From an uncultured Collinsella sp. (GTDB taxonomy: Bacteria; Actinomycetota; Coriobacteriia; Coriobacteriales; Coriobacteriaceae): DNA of 46,526 bases. The position numbers were made by a program, and so were the translations under genes. Numbering within the stretch: the stretch's first letter is position 1; each line of letters begins with the position of its first letter. Shown here piece after piece: positions 7,118-15,089 of the stretch. Location of the stretch: contig CAADVS010000032.1 in the NCBI GenBank assembly GCA_900752545.1, positions 1-46,526 of the forward strand. Reading direction: 5' to 3'. The notes under the pieces were generated by a model. That model saw only the letters and a list, made by a program, of their open reading frames with translations, had not been told where the DNA came from and made no database searches.

Positions 7118-9242
7118 GCGTTTCTGGTCTAGACGCGTTTTGACGCGCCGTCCGAGCTGCCATCGCAAGCGAGGCGGCTTTATGGGCCGCGCCGGTATCG
7201 ACCTGTTTATCGAAGACGGTGCCTACACCACGCTTTCTTCTGCCGTGGTCATCCTAGTGGTGCTCACGTTGTTGTTTTCGTCGACCGCGGCGATATGGAG
7301 CATGTCGCGCGCGGGGGACACCCAGGTGGCGGCCGATAGCGGCGCGCTGGCGGGTGCCAACGTAGTGTCGTCCTATCACACGGCTGCCACGGTGGTTGAT
7401 GCGAGCATCTTGAGTCTGGGGCTAGCGGGGTTTGCCACGATCGGGACGGGCCTGGTCGCCATCCTCATCCCGGGTGCCGAACCAGTTGCCGGCAATATGG
7501 TCGACACCGGGATTGAGATCATTAAAACGCGCAACAAGTTTGCCAAAAGCGCATCGGAAGGCTTGCAGAAAATCGAGACGGCTCTGCCGTATCTGATTGC
7601 CGCGCGTGCCACGCAGGCGGTGTCGGCGCAGGATACCGATAGTGTGACCTATACCGGTACGGCGCTTGCCGTGCCCAGGATGTCCGAGTCGGATTTCGTT
7701 GCGCTCGAGGGTTCTGAGATCTCGACCGATGCCATTAAAGACACATCGAAAGATCTGGAGCGCGCAGCAGATGAGCTGCAGAAGGCCTCGGAGGAGACGG
7801 CGAAAGCAAAAGAACGCGCCTGGCTTGCGGATTGCGGTGGATCGGTTCCGGCTTCGGTCGGTAGCTGTTCATGCATGTGGGAACGTGCGAGGAGTTTGGC
7901 AAAGCTCTCGGGTGAGCAGAACCCGCATTATGCCTCGAGCATTTCGTGGGAGCCACAGGTGGCGCTCGACCGCGCGAAGACCTACTACCGTCAACGCCTG
8001 GCAGACGAAAAACCGCAGGGTTCAAGCGTCGAGACGAAGGCGGAGTCGGCGGCGCGCAAGGCGTTTTACACCTATGCGAGTACAGAGGTCAATCGTGCAT
8101 ATGTAACCGAGGACGGAGATGAAGTCGCTTCCTATATCCCGCTGTTGCCGCGCAACACTGACGAGGTGCGAGCGACGGAACTCTATACCGATACGGTGTG
8201 GCCAACCAGTGCCATCGATGGCAAGACGTATCTGCATTACGGAACGAGTTGCCCCAACTATAAGAAGGGGGCGCCATGCGGGCTGGCCTCGGTTGCTGCT
8301 TATGACGGGCAGGACAAATGCAATAGATGCCATTTTGGTGTTTCGTCGCTCGGTGCCGTTGCGGCTCCTTCGACTTCTATCGAAAACGGCTTTGAGTACC
8401 ACTTTGATCGATTCAAAGAGGCTCTGGAAGACTACGTCGAATGCCGCAACAAAGAACTCGAACTTGAGCGTCAGACCGAGGATGAGGCCGACCGTGCGGG
8501 CAATGCGTTTGACCAGGCCATTAAAGCGCTTTCCGGCGAGCGCCCGCGTATCGCCCCACCTGGCCGCAACGGCGTGGTCGCCTTTGCAGTTTCGGGTGAC
8601 ATTACCAGCCCCGATCAACTTAACTCCTCGTTTAACGCGGCAGTCAGGCTTGGCGATCGCGGTGCTATCTCTGCCGCGGTGCTGGCGCCCGATGAGGCGA
8701 CGGCGCAAAACAACATGCTTTCGCGATTTTTCTCGACATTGAAGGAACGCTCGGGCGGCGTTGCCGGCGTGCTCGACGGCGTCATGGATGTTTGGGGACG
8801 GCTACTCGTGGGATACGGAGACATCCAAGGTTCGGCCGACGAACTTATGGACGAGATGATTAAAGACCTAGGAGGGGGCAGCGGTGCGTTGGGCTCCATT
8901 GCATCGTGGCTCGGCGATACCGTTTCGGCGTCCGTGGCGGCGCTGGGTTTGGAACCGTGCGACTTGCGCCTGCGAAAGCCGGTGCTGACCGATTCCGCAA
9001 ATGTCATTAAGAGTCCGGGGTCTGACATTGCGGGTCTCTCTCAAGCGCAAGACAAACTGCGAAGTATTCCGTTGGGCGTGACCGATCCCAAGGCGCTTTG
9101 CGAGGCGTTGGAATATCAAGTCGAACGCACCATTAGCGGTACGGTGTTCACACTTGCGGAGATTCCTCTGCCCGGCGGCGGCTCCATCCCGCTCACCGTC
9201 GATGTCGCCACGCTGGTTGGCGTTCTGGGCGGTGGGTCGTAA
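7089..9242 (+). CDS. Large TadG-like pilus assembly protein with cysteine clusters
   Basis: I chose ATG 7089 because GGAGG lies 6 bases upstream; it overlaps the preceding gene by 29 bases. The 717-residue protein has a basic N-terminus, one membrane segment at about 49-70, and then the Tad/TadG hallmark DTQVAADSGALAGAN, in which a helix following the membrane anchor carries small residues. A helical, partly coiled-coil region follows (about 180-280), then a region with two cysteine clusters (CGGSVPASVGSCSC near 247-260, and CPNYKKGAPCG...CNRCH near 388-414), which could form disulfides or bind metal outside the cell. The C-terminal third is again helical. TadG homologues are usually around 400-600 residues without such Cys-rich parts. 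Function beyond pilus assembly is unknown. Confidence 0.72.
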   Translation: MIRGLLHGIKRFWSRRVLTRRPSCHRKRGGFMGRAGIDLFIEDGAYTTLSSAVVILVVLTLLFSSTAAIWSMSRAGDTQVAADSGALAGANVVSSYHTAATVVDASILSLGLAGFATIGTGLVAILIPGAEPVAGNMVDTGIEIIKTRNKFAKSASEGLQKIETALPYLIAARATQAVSAQDTDSVTYTGTALAVPRMSESDFVALEGSEISTDAIKDTSKDLERAADELQKASEETAKAKERAWLADCGGSVPASVGSCSCMWERARSLAKLSGEQNPHYASSISWEPQVALDRAKTYYRQRLADEKPQGSSVETKAESAARKAFYTYASTEVNRAYVTEDGDEVASYIPLLPRNTDEVRATELYTDTVWPTSAIDGKTYLHYGTSCPNYKKGAPCGLASVAAYDGQDKCNRCHFGVSSLGAVAAPSTSIENGFEYHFDRFKEALEDYVECRNKELELERQTEDEADRAGNAFDQAIKALSGERPRIAPPGRNGVVAFAVSGDITSPDQLNSSFNAAVRLGDRGAISAAVLAPDEATAQNNMLSRFFSTLKERSGGVAGVLDGVMDVWGRLLVGYGDIQGSADELMDEMIKDLGGGSGALGSIASWLGDTVSASVAALGLEPCDLRLRKPVLTDSANVIKSPGSDIAGLSQAQDKLRSIPLGVTDPKALCEALEYQVERTISGTVFTLAEIPLPGGGSIPLTVDVATLVGVLGGGS

Positions 9243-9718
9243 TGAGTATCCGCATGCGTCTGCGCGAGGAGCGCGCCCAAGCGACGGTTGAGATGGCAGT
9301 GGTTACGCCCGTTTTGCTGGTGCTGGCACTCGTCGTGTACAACGTCATGATCTTTGCCAGCGCTGTCGCGCGCTTCGACCGCGTGGTGCCCGACATCGTG
9401 TTGGCGCACGCTGTGGCGTCGGAGGGGGAGGGCGACGAAAGCTCTGCCGATGCCTCGGCGACGGTTCAGACTCAAATTCTGAATGCCATGGAAGGCTATG
9501 ACTTGCAGATCGAAGTGTCGAGTGAGCAAGGCGCGGAGGCATCGGATGGTGGCCTGCTCTCCCTATCCGGTACGTTTAGGACCTACACCTGCACCATGTA
9601 CTATGAGCCGTGGCCGACTTTTCTCAGCATCGCTGGCGTTTCGCTGGGGGCGCCGACAACGTTGTCGCACGAGCGCGCGGTGACGGTCGATCCATGGCGC
9701 CCGGGGGTGGTCATGTGA
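9242..9718 (+). CDS. TadE-like pseudopilin
   Basis: The 158-residue protein starts with a short basic leader and EERAQATVEMAVVTPVLLVL, the TadE-type processing and membrane signature, with the conserved Glu three residues after the predicted cut. The C-terminal domain is a short beta-rich region (ISVS, YTCTMYYEPWP). The start codon overlaps the previous stop as TAATG and the stop overlaps the next start as GTGA, so translation is probably coupled on both sides. It is the fourth protein of this operon with an E-x-x-AQ-x-T-x-E pattern. Confidence 0.8.
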   Translation: MSIRMRLREERAQATVEMAVVTPVLLVLALVVYNVMIFASAVARFDRVVPDIVLAHAVASEGEGDESSADASATVQTQILNAMEGYDLQIEVSSEQGAEASDGGLLSLSGTFRTYTCTMYYEPWPTFLSIAGVSLGAPTTLSHERAVTVDPWRPGVVM

Positions 9719-10074
9719 CCGCGGTCTCGTCCTACATCGCCTACGCGCGGGCACTCAACAGGCTGGGTTGGACGCCGGCCGAGTTTGCGGTGGCGGAGTC
9801 GTTTGTCGTGCGACTGCGCGGCATGCTGGGACGGCGTCCGGTTGCCGCCAACGGCCTGCCGCTCGTCATGGCGTTTCCACGCTGCTCTTCGGTCCATACG
9901 TGTTTTATGGCCTATCCCATCGACATCGCCTTCATCAATCGCGACGGCAATATCCTCGCGCGCTACGAAAACGTCCGTCCTTGGCACATGTGTTCCTGTC
10001 CCGGCGCCTGGGCGGTATTGGAACGCCCTTCAATCCTCGCTACACCTCCCGCCCTCCAACAAGCGCCGGCGTAA
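9715..10074 (+). CDS. DUF192 family protein
   Basis: The 119-residue protein shows the DUF192 pattern: a segment that scores like 'R..GMLGR' (FVVRLRGMLGRRP), a Cys/Thr-rich strand (CSSVHTCFMAYPIDIAFINRDGNIL) corresponding to the usual 'fwM.n...plDi.Fid..g', and WAVLERP in place of the common 'yvlE...G'. The molecular role of DUF192 is not established. The GTG start at 9715 overlaps the upstream stop by three bases, which places it in the pilus operon; an upstream extension of the frame to 9610 reads over another gene. The link of DUF192 to Tad operons is seen here; whether it works on pilins is inference. Confidence 0.72.
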   Translation: MTAVSSYIAYARALNRLGWTPAEFAVAESFVVRLRGMLGRRPVAANGLPLVMAFPRCSSVHTCFMAYPIDIAFINRDGNILARYENVRPWHMCSCPGAWAVLERPSILATPPALQQAPA

Positions 10075-10133
10075 GAGATTGACGACGGCGGACTTTCGTC
10101 ATACGAAATTGGGTAAGATGGAGGAGAAGATGC

Positions 10134-10401
10134 ATGGATGTTGAGATCCATCCGAACGCCAAAAAAACACTTGACGGAAAAGCAGGTGCTTGGTGCCTGG
10201 TTCGCGGTTACTGAGTGCATTCGCCGCGAGTCGGAGGACGAGCCGCCGAGATGGCTTGCCATTGGATGGCTTCCAGATGGTCGAAGTGTGGAACTTGTTG
10301 CGGTCGAACTAATTCGTGGATGGCTCATTATTCATGCCCTGTCTCCGGTTCAGAAGAAATTCTGGCAAGAGATCGAGCGAGCTCGGCAGAGGGGTCGATG
10401 A
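10134..10401 (+). pseudogene. Toxin-like protein, apparently frameshifted at an A7 run
   Basis: The best start by ribosome-binding site is ATG 10134 (GGAGGAG, spacing 7), which reads MDVEIHPNAKK and then runs out of frame to a stop near 10214. The rest of the protein (HLTEKQVLGAWFAV to the stop at 10399) continues in the frame one base away. Removing one A from the A7 run at 10161-10167 joins the two into an 88-residue product with IGWLPDGRSVELVAVELI, a strand pattern resembling BrnT-type toxins. ATG 10138 gives an open 87-residue frame, but its first nine residues (LRSIRTPK) would be unrelated to the expected start. The gene sits four bases over a ribbon-helix-helix antitoxin gene. It may be a true pseudogene, an indel in the data, or a slippage-decoded gene. 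Confidence 0.6.
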
Positions 10402-10685
10402 TGGGCAAGACGTATACGGCCGCTAATGGTCAGGTTGTAACGGATGAAATGATTGACGCGTGGTGTGAGTCGTACGAGCGCGGAGAGTTTCCGGATGGCG
10501 AACACACCGTTGGTGGAATCGTGCGTGGACGGCCCCCGCTCTCAGGTGAGGGGACGGCAACGCTGTCGGTCAAGATTCCTCTGGGAATGAAGGAGGCCAT
10601 TCGTCGACGGGCGGCTGCCGAGGGGATGACGCCAAGTGAGTTTGCCCGTGCGGCTCTGAGTGAAAAACTTCTTGCTGCCGGCTGA
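10398..10685 (+). CDS. Ribbon-helix-helix antitoxin-like protein
   Basis: The 95-residue protein has an N-terminal region (TDEMIDAWCESYERGEFPDG) and a proline-rich hinge, then a C-terminal ribbon-helix-helix segment: the strand TATLSVKIP followed by two helices (GMKEAIRRRAAAEG and TPSEFARAALSEKLL). Such proteins usually bind their own promoter as dimers and neutralise a partner toxin through the other end. The start overlaps the toxin-like gene as ATGA, the order toxin then antitoxin. Alternative start ATG 10401 would remove one Met. The partner being frameshifted leaves the antitoxin possibly orphaned. Confidence 0.72.
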   Translation: MMGKTYTAANGQVVTDEMIDAWCESYERGEFPDGEHTVGGIVRGRPPLSGEGTATLSVKIPLGMKEAIRRRAAAEGMTPSEFARAALSEKLLAAG

Positions 10686-10748
10686 TGCCTCTGACGTGCC
10701 GATTTATAGAACCGAGGCTGTGCTCAAAAACTTTTTTAAAATTCTCGG

Positions 10749-10776
10749 TTGACCGGAACGCGTCCTTGGTTATACT
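10749..10776 (+). promoter_or_regulatory. Promoter of tRNA-Phe
   Basis: TTGACC (10749-10754), a 16-base spacer, and TATACT (10771-10776) form a near-consensus housekeeping promoter about 33 bases before the tRNA. Confidence 0.75.
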
Positions 10777-10808
10777 AATCAAGCCTTGAAACAAGGCACA
10801 CATCAAAT

Positions 10809-10881
<73 letters not shown>

Positions 10882-10894
10882 CCTTGAATTGACT

Positions 10895-10924
10895 AGGACC
10901 TCTGCAAAGGGGTCCTTTTCTTTT
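10895..10924 (+). terminator. Terminator after tRNA-Phe
   Basis: AGGACC (10895-10900) pairs with GGTCCT (10911-10916), followed by a T-rich tract. Short but well placed. Unlike the other tRNA loci in this window, no structured tail element follows it. Confidence 0.72.
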
Positions 10925-10936
10925 ATCGAGGGCTCT

Positions 10937-11170
10937 GCGGAAATTGCGTCCCGGAATTTGGCTTCAGAGTGGGATGCGTTTTCCGCTTTGATGTCGCTTG
11001 GGAAAGCGCGACCCGGAATCCGGCGTCAGAATGGGACGTGCTTTCCTTTTGCGGCCTTTGGCGGAAACTGCGTCCCAGATCTCGCGCTCAGAACGGGATG
11101 CATTTTCCGATTGAGGCCTCGAACGGAAAATGCATCCCAGTCTTTTGCGAAAAACGGGATGCGCTTTCCG
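10937..11170. repeat. Array of four 62-bp palindromic repeat units
   Basis: Four hairpin units follow each other at an exact 62-base period (left arms at 10938, 11000, 11062, 11124). Each unit has a left arm of about 14-16 bases of the form CGGAAAnTGCGTCCC, a loop of 17-18 bases, and a right arm that is its near-complement (GGGATGCGTTTTCCG). Arms: 10937-10952/10971-10986; 11001-11014/11033-11046; 11061-11076/11095-11109; 11124-11138/11156-11170. The loops keep a common 'tcAGAnt/c' end. The right arm of unit 3 and the left arm of unit 4 are perfect complements over 15 bases. The region 10882-11364 holds no convincing gene; a continuous frame across it (10889-11308) is repeat sequence. TATACT at 11292-11297 may be the -10 of the next gene. 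Confidence 0.85.
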
Positions 11171-11364
11171 GCGCTTACTTCCGACGTGCGCGCACATCTC
11201 GGCGCACCAGCTCGTGCCCACCTGTCCCAGACATTCCTCCCACTTTTGCGCCACTTTGTAGACCGTTCGGTCGCCTGTCTGCATGCGCGGGTATACTCAA
11301 ATCGATAGATATGTCATGCAAGAGCGATGCGGGCTTAGCCCGTATGATTCAAAAGGGGGCAGTG

Positions 11365-12426
11365 ATGGAGAGGATACTCGGCGTTAATCTCTCTGGCTGG
11401 TTTATTCCCGAGCCTTGGGTGACCCCGTCGCTATACGCGGCGACCGGTGCATCCAACGCGGCCGAGCTGCAGGAGGCCATGGGCACCGCCGCCTATAACG
11501 AGCGCATGCGCCGTCATTACGAGACGTTTGTGAGCGAGGACGATTTCCGTCGCATGGCGCAGATCGGTCTCAATGCCGTGCGTCTGCCGGTGCCCTGGTA
11601 TGCCTTTGGCTCGCAGGAGTCCGATGCGTCCTACATCTCGGTTGTCGACTACATCGACCGTGCAATTGAGTGGGCTGCCAAGTACGACATCCGCGTGCTG
11701 CTTGATCTAGCAACTGTGCCCGGTGGCCAGGGCGATTCCAACGATTCGCCCGCCACGCCAGAGGCTGTTGCCGAGTGGCATTCGTCCACTAACGGCCGTC
11801 ATGTCGCACTCGACGTGCTCGAGCGCTTGGCTGATCGCTACGGCGAGGCCGAGAGCCTGCTGGGCATTGAGCTGCTGGATACGCCGCAGATGAGTGTCCG
11901 CAAGAGCCTCTTCACCATGACGGATGGCATTCCTGCTCACTACCTGCGCAATTTCTATCGCGATGCCTACGAGCTCGTCCGTTCGTATATGCCCGAGGAT
12001 AAGATCGTCGTCTTCTCGTCGTCGGGGCATCCCAGCGAGTGGAAGCATTTTATGCGCGGCGCCAAGTACAAGAACGTCTACATGGACCTTCACCTGTACC
12101 ATTACCGCGACGAGCATGCGCTCGACATCACGAGCCCCCGCGGGCTGACGACGGCGATTTCTCGTAACAAGCGCGAGCTCAAAGAAGCGATTTCGACTGG
12201 GTTCCCCGTGCTGGTGGGCGAATGGTCGGGCGCGGCGATCTTTGCCAACTCGTCGGTTACGCCCGAGGGCCGCAATGCCTACGAGCGCGTGTTTATCGCC
12301 AACCAACTGGCTTCGTTTGCACCGGCTGCCGGTTGGTTCTTCCAAACGTGGAAGACCGAGAAGCGCATTGCAGCATGGGACGCCCGCGCGGCGCTCGGTA
12401 CGCTCGAGCGTGGCATGATTGAATAG
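11365..12426 (+). CDS. GH5-like (exo-1,3-glucanase-type) protein with missing catalytic residues
   Basis: The 353-residue protein follows the (beta/alpha)8 layout of glycoside hydrolase family 5 enzymes of the yeast Exg1 type: GVNLSGWFIPEPW at the N-terminus, GLNAVRLPVPWY, VYMDLHLYHY, a nucleophile-type segment VLVGEWSG (Glu about 286), and WFFQTWKTE near the end. However, the acid/base motif NEP is replaced by DTP (GIELLDTPQ, Thr at about 173), and the usual DLH.xxGSQN is DLATVPGGQ, losing the active-site His. There is no signal peptide, so it is cytoplasmic. I infer a non-hydrolytic or altered-function protein, perhaps a glycan sensor. Start ATG 11365 has GGGGG 5 bases upstream. It lies just upstream of rsmI with a 6-base gap. 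Confidence 0.75.
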   Translation: MERILGVNLSGWFIPEPWVTPSLYAATGASNAAELQEAMGTAAYNERMRRHYETFVSEDDFRRMAQIGLNAVRLPVPWYAFGSQESDASYISVVDYIDRAIEWAAKYDIRVLLDLATVPGGQGDSNDSPATPEAVAEWHSSTNGRHVALDVLERLADRYGEAESLLGIELLDTPQMSVRKSLFTMTDGIPAHYLRNFYRDAYELVRSYMPEDKIVVFSSSGHPSEWKHFMRGAKYKNVYMDLHLYHYRDEHALDITSPRGLTTAISRNKRELKEAISTGFPVLVGEWSGAAIFANSSVTPEGRNAYERVFIANQLASFAPAAGWFFQTWKTEKRIAAWDARAALGTLERGMIE

Positions 12427-12432
12427 GTTGAT

Positions 12433-13311
12433 ATGACGCAAAACAGCGCCCATACGGGCAAACTCTATGTGGTCGGCACGCCCATCGGCAACCTGGGCGA
12501 CCTGTCCCCGCGCGTTGGCGAGGCGTTTGCCGCCGCCGATGTCATTTGCTGCGAAGACACGCGTGTGACGTCAAAGCTGCTGATGCATCTGGGCATTTCC
12601 AAGCCGCTTGTCCGTTGCGATGAGAATGTGATCGCCAGCCGCGCCGCCGGCCTGGTCGACCGTCTGCTGGCGGGGGAGACCCTCGCTTTTGCCTCGGACG
12701 CCGGCATGCCGAGTGTGTCCGATCCCGGACAGGCGCTGGTCGAGGCGGCGCGTGAGGCCGATGTGCCCGTTGAAGTTATTCCCGGGCCCTCTGCTTGCGT
12801 CACGGCGCTCGTTTCGTCCGGCATTCCCTGCGAGCATTTTTTCTTCGAGGGCTTTTTGGGCCGAAAGCACGGCGACCGCGTGCGCCGTTTACAGCGCCTT
12901 GCCGTGGTGCCCGGCGCACTCATCTTCTACGAGTCTCCACATCGCATCGTGGCGACGCTCGAGGCCGTGGCGGAGGTCTTTCCCCAGCGTGAGGTTGCCG
13001 TCTGCCGCGAACTCACCAAGCTGCACGAGGAGGTCTTGCGCGGGCCCGCTGCCCAGCTTGCCGAGGAGCTGCGTGCTCGCGGCGAGGTAAAGGGCGAGAT
13101 TGCGCTGGTCATCGCGCCGCCGAGCGAGGATGAGGAGGCCGGTATCGTGCCGGTTGGCGCCGCGGCAGCGGATCCCGACGAGGCCCTGCGCGAGGATATC
13201 CGCGCCGCGCTCGAGGAGGGGGAGCCCGCCTCTGCGGTGGCCAAGCGCCTGTCTCAGAAGTATTCGCGCCGCAAGCGCGATGTCTATGCCATGGTGCTCG
13301 ATATGCAATAG
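12433..13311 (+). CDS. rsmI: 16S rRNA (cytidine1402-2'-O)-methyltransferase
   Basis: RsmI methylates the 2'-OH of C1402 in 16S rRNA using S-adenosylmethionine. The 292-residue protein has the tetrapyrrole-methylase-type fold with N-terminal VVGTPIGNLGDLSPR, ICCEDTRVTSKLL, SDAGMPSVSDPG, VIPGPSACVTALVSSG, and FEGFLGRK, all standard for the family. The C-terminal 60 residues form a helical extension. It starts 6 bases after the GH5-like gene without a strong ribosome-binding site (AGG about 5 bases upstream), suggesting coupled translation. metG follows after a 69-base gap. Confidence 0.95.
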   Translation: MTQNSAHTGKLYVVGTPIGNLGDLSPRVGEAFAAADVICCEDTRVTSKLLMHLGISKPLVRCDENVIASRAAGLVDRLLAGETLAFASDAGMPSVSDPGQALVEAAREADVPVEVIPGPSACVTALVSSGIPCEHFFFEGFLGRKHGDRVRRLQRLAVVPGALIFYESPHRIVATLEAVAEVFPQREVAVCRELTKLHEEVLRGPAAQLAEELRARGEVKGEIALVIAPPSEDEEAGIVPVGAAAADPDEALREDIRAALEEGEPASAVAKRLSQKYSRRKRDVYAMVLDMQ

Positions 13312-13380
13312 ATGGAGGATATCCAGCCCTTGCGCTAGAATCATCCCCTGTATGCAACGTTTTTCTGGAGGACAAACCCC

Positions 13381-14982
13381 ATGGATCAAAGCAAGCCTTC
13401 GTTCTTTATCACGACGCCCATCTACTACGTCAACGCCGATCCGCACCTGGGCACGGCTTATTCCACCATCATCGCCGACGTTCAGGCCCGTTATCGTCGC
13501 TCCGCCGGCTATAACGTCAAGTTTCTGACCGGCATGGACGAGCACGGCGAGAAGGTCGCCGAGGCCGCAGCCAAGCACAACATGACGCCGCAGGAGTGGA
13601 CCGACAGCCAGGCTCCGCACTTCAAGGAGCTTTGGAGCAAGCTCGAGATCTCCAACGACGACTTCATCCGCACCACCGAGCCGCGCCAGCATCATGCCGT
13701 GCAGTACCTGTGGGAGCGCATGAAGGAGTCCGGCTACCTGTATAAGGGCAGCTACGACGGTTGGTATTGCGTGCCTGACGAGACCTACTTCACCGATACG
13801 CAGGTCCAGAAGGGCGACGAGGAGTACGGCAGCGTCGGCCAGCACCTGTGCCCCGACTGCCACCGTCCGCTTGAGCGCGTGCAGGAGGAGTCCTACTTCT
13901 TTAAGCTTTCCGCCTTCCAGGACAAGCTGCTCAAGCTCTATGACGAGCACCCCGACTTTGTCGAGCCTGCGTTCCGTATGAATGAGGTACGTAGCTTTGT
14001 CGAGGGCGGCCTTAATGACCTTTCCGTGAGCCGTACGAGCTTTGACTGGGGCATCCAGGTCCCGTTTGACGAGGGTCACGTGACCTACGTGTGGTTCGAT
14101 GCGCTGCTCAACTATATGACGGCCGTCGGCTACGGTGTCGACACCGACGAGGCGCGTGCCGAGCTGGCCTATCGCTGGCCCGCGCAGTTCCACATCGTGG
14201 GTAAGGACATCATCCGCTTCCACTGCGTCATTTGGCCCGCCATGCTCATGGCCATTGGCGAGGCCCTGCCCGAGCACGTCTTTGCCCACGGCTTCCTGAC
14301 CGTGCGCAATGCCGAGACTGGCAAGGCCGAGAAGATGTCCAAGAGCCGCGGCAACGCCATCGCTCCGCAGGACGTTATCGACATGCTGGGCGTCGAGGGC
14401 TATCGCTACTACTTCATGACCGACGTCGTCCCCGGCACCGACGGTGCCATCAGCTTCGATCGCATGGAGCAGGTCTACAACGCCGACCTGGCCAACAGCT
14501 GGGGCAACCTTATCTCGCGTTCGCTCAACATGAGCGGCAAGTACTTTGACGGTTGCGCGCCCGCCAAGCCCGCATCGTTCGATGCGTTCGACAACCCGTT
14601 GGCAAAGATTGCCGATGGCCTGGTCGATCGCTACATGGCCAAGATGGACGTGCTCGATTACGGCGGAGCCAAGGATGAGGTCATGGAGCTCATCCATGCT
14701 GCCAACCACTACATCGAGGACTCCGAGCCCTGGGCGCTTGCCAAGGACGAGGCCAAGGCTGACGAGCTGGCGTTCGTGATCTACAACCTGCTCGAGGCCA
14801 TCCGCATTGCCGCTCACCTGCTGATGCCGCTCATGCCCCAGACTTCTGCCGAGGCCCTGCGCCGTCTGTCCTGTGAGGGCGAGGCCGCGAGCGACGACCT
14901 CAAGGGCATTTGCACTTGGGGCCTGCTTGCCGGCGGTCAGCCCGTCGAGAAGGGTGAGCCGCTGTTCCCGCGTCTGGGCTAA
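13381..14982 (+). CDS. metG: Methionyl-tRNA synthetase
   Basis: MetRS charges tRNA-Met. The 533-residue protein has the class I signatures: a HIGH-like motif PHLGTAYST near residues 21-29 and KMSKS near 318-322. A single Cys pair (CPDC near 157-160) marks the connective zinc-knuckle region with one knuckle. The anticodon-binding helical domain follows (SWGNLISRSLNM onward). The C-terminal EMAP-type tRNA-binding domain seen in many bacterial MetRS is absent; the protein ends at about the length of the short form. GGAGG lies 8 bases before ATG. A terminator follows, but rsmA/tatD are next on the same strand. I see no T-box leader. Confidence 0.97.
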   Translation: MDQSKPSFFITTPIYYVNADPHLGTAYSTIIADVQARYRRSAGYNVKFLTGMDEHGEKVAEAAAKHNMTPQEWTDSQAPHFKELWSKLEISNDDFIRTTEPRQHHAVQYLWERMKESGYLYKGSYDGWYCVPDETYFTDTQVQKGDEEYGSVGQHLCPDCHRPLERVQEESYFFKLSAFQDKLLKLYDEHPDFVEPAFRMNEVRSFVEGGLNDLSVSRTSFDWGIQVPFDEGHVTYVWFDALLNYMTAVGYGVDTDEARAELAYRWPAQFHIVGKDIIRFHCVIWPAMLMAIGEALPEHVFAHGFLTVRNAETGKAEKMSKSRGNAIAPQDVIDMLGVEGYRYYFMTDVVPGTDGAISFDRMEQVYNADLANSWGNLISRSLNMSGKYFDGCAPAKPASFDAFDNPLAKIADGLVDRYMAKMDVLDYGGAKDEVMELIHAANHYIEDSEPWALAKDEAKADELAFVIYNLLEAIRIAAHLLMPLMPQTSAEALRRLSCEGEAASDDLKGICTWGLLAGGQPVEKGEPLFPRLG

Positions 14983-15021
14983 GACGCAGCGCGCCATATC
15001 GGCAATTTGCTGTTTAGATGT

Positions 15022-15055
15022 AAGGGCATGGCCGCAACGGTCCATGCCCTTTCGT
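15022..15055 (+). terminator. Terminator after metG
   Basis: AAGGGCATGG (15022-15031) pairs with CCATGCCCTT (15042-15051), followed by a T-rich stretch. It separates metG from rsmA. Confidence 0.85.
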
Positions 15056-15089
15056 TTCAAGACGCCGCCATCATGCTAAGGAGGCAACT

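Noticed and set aside
10937..11170. A CRISPR array
   Set aside because: The repeats alternate in orientation, the loops are similar to each other and too short for spacers, and no cas genes are present.
10889..11308. A 139-residue plus-strand frame after tRNA-Phe
   Set aside because: It reads through the 62-bp palindromic array; the protein is a repeat artefact without motifs.
12889..15060. A 723-residue open frame on the minus strand
   Set aside because: It lies antisense to metG and rsmI, whose motifs are certain. Long antisense frames are common in GC-rich genes.
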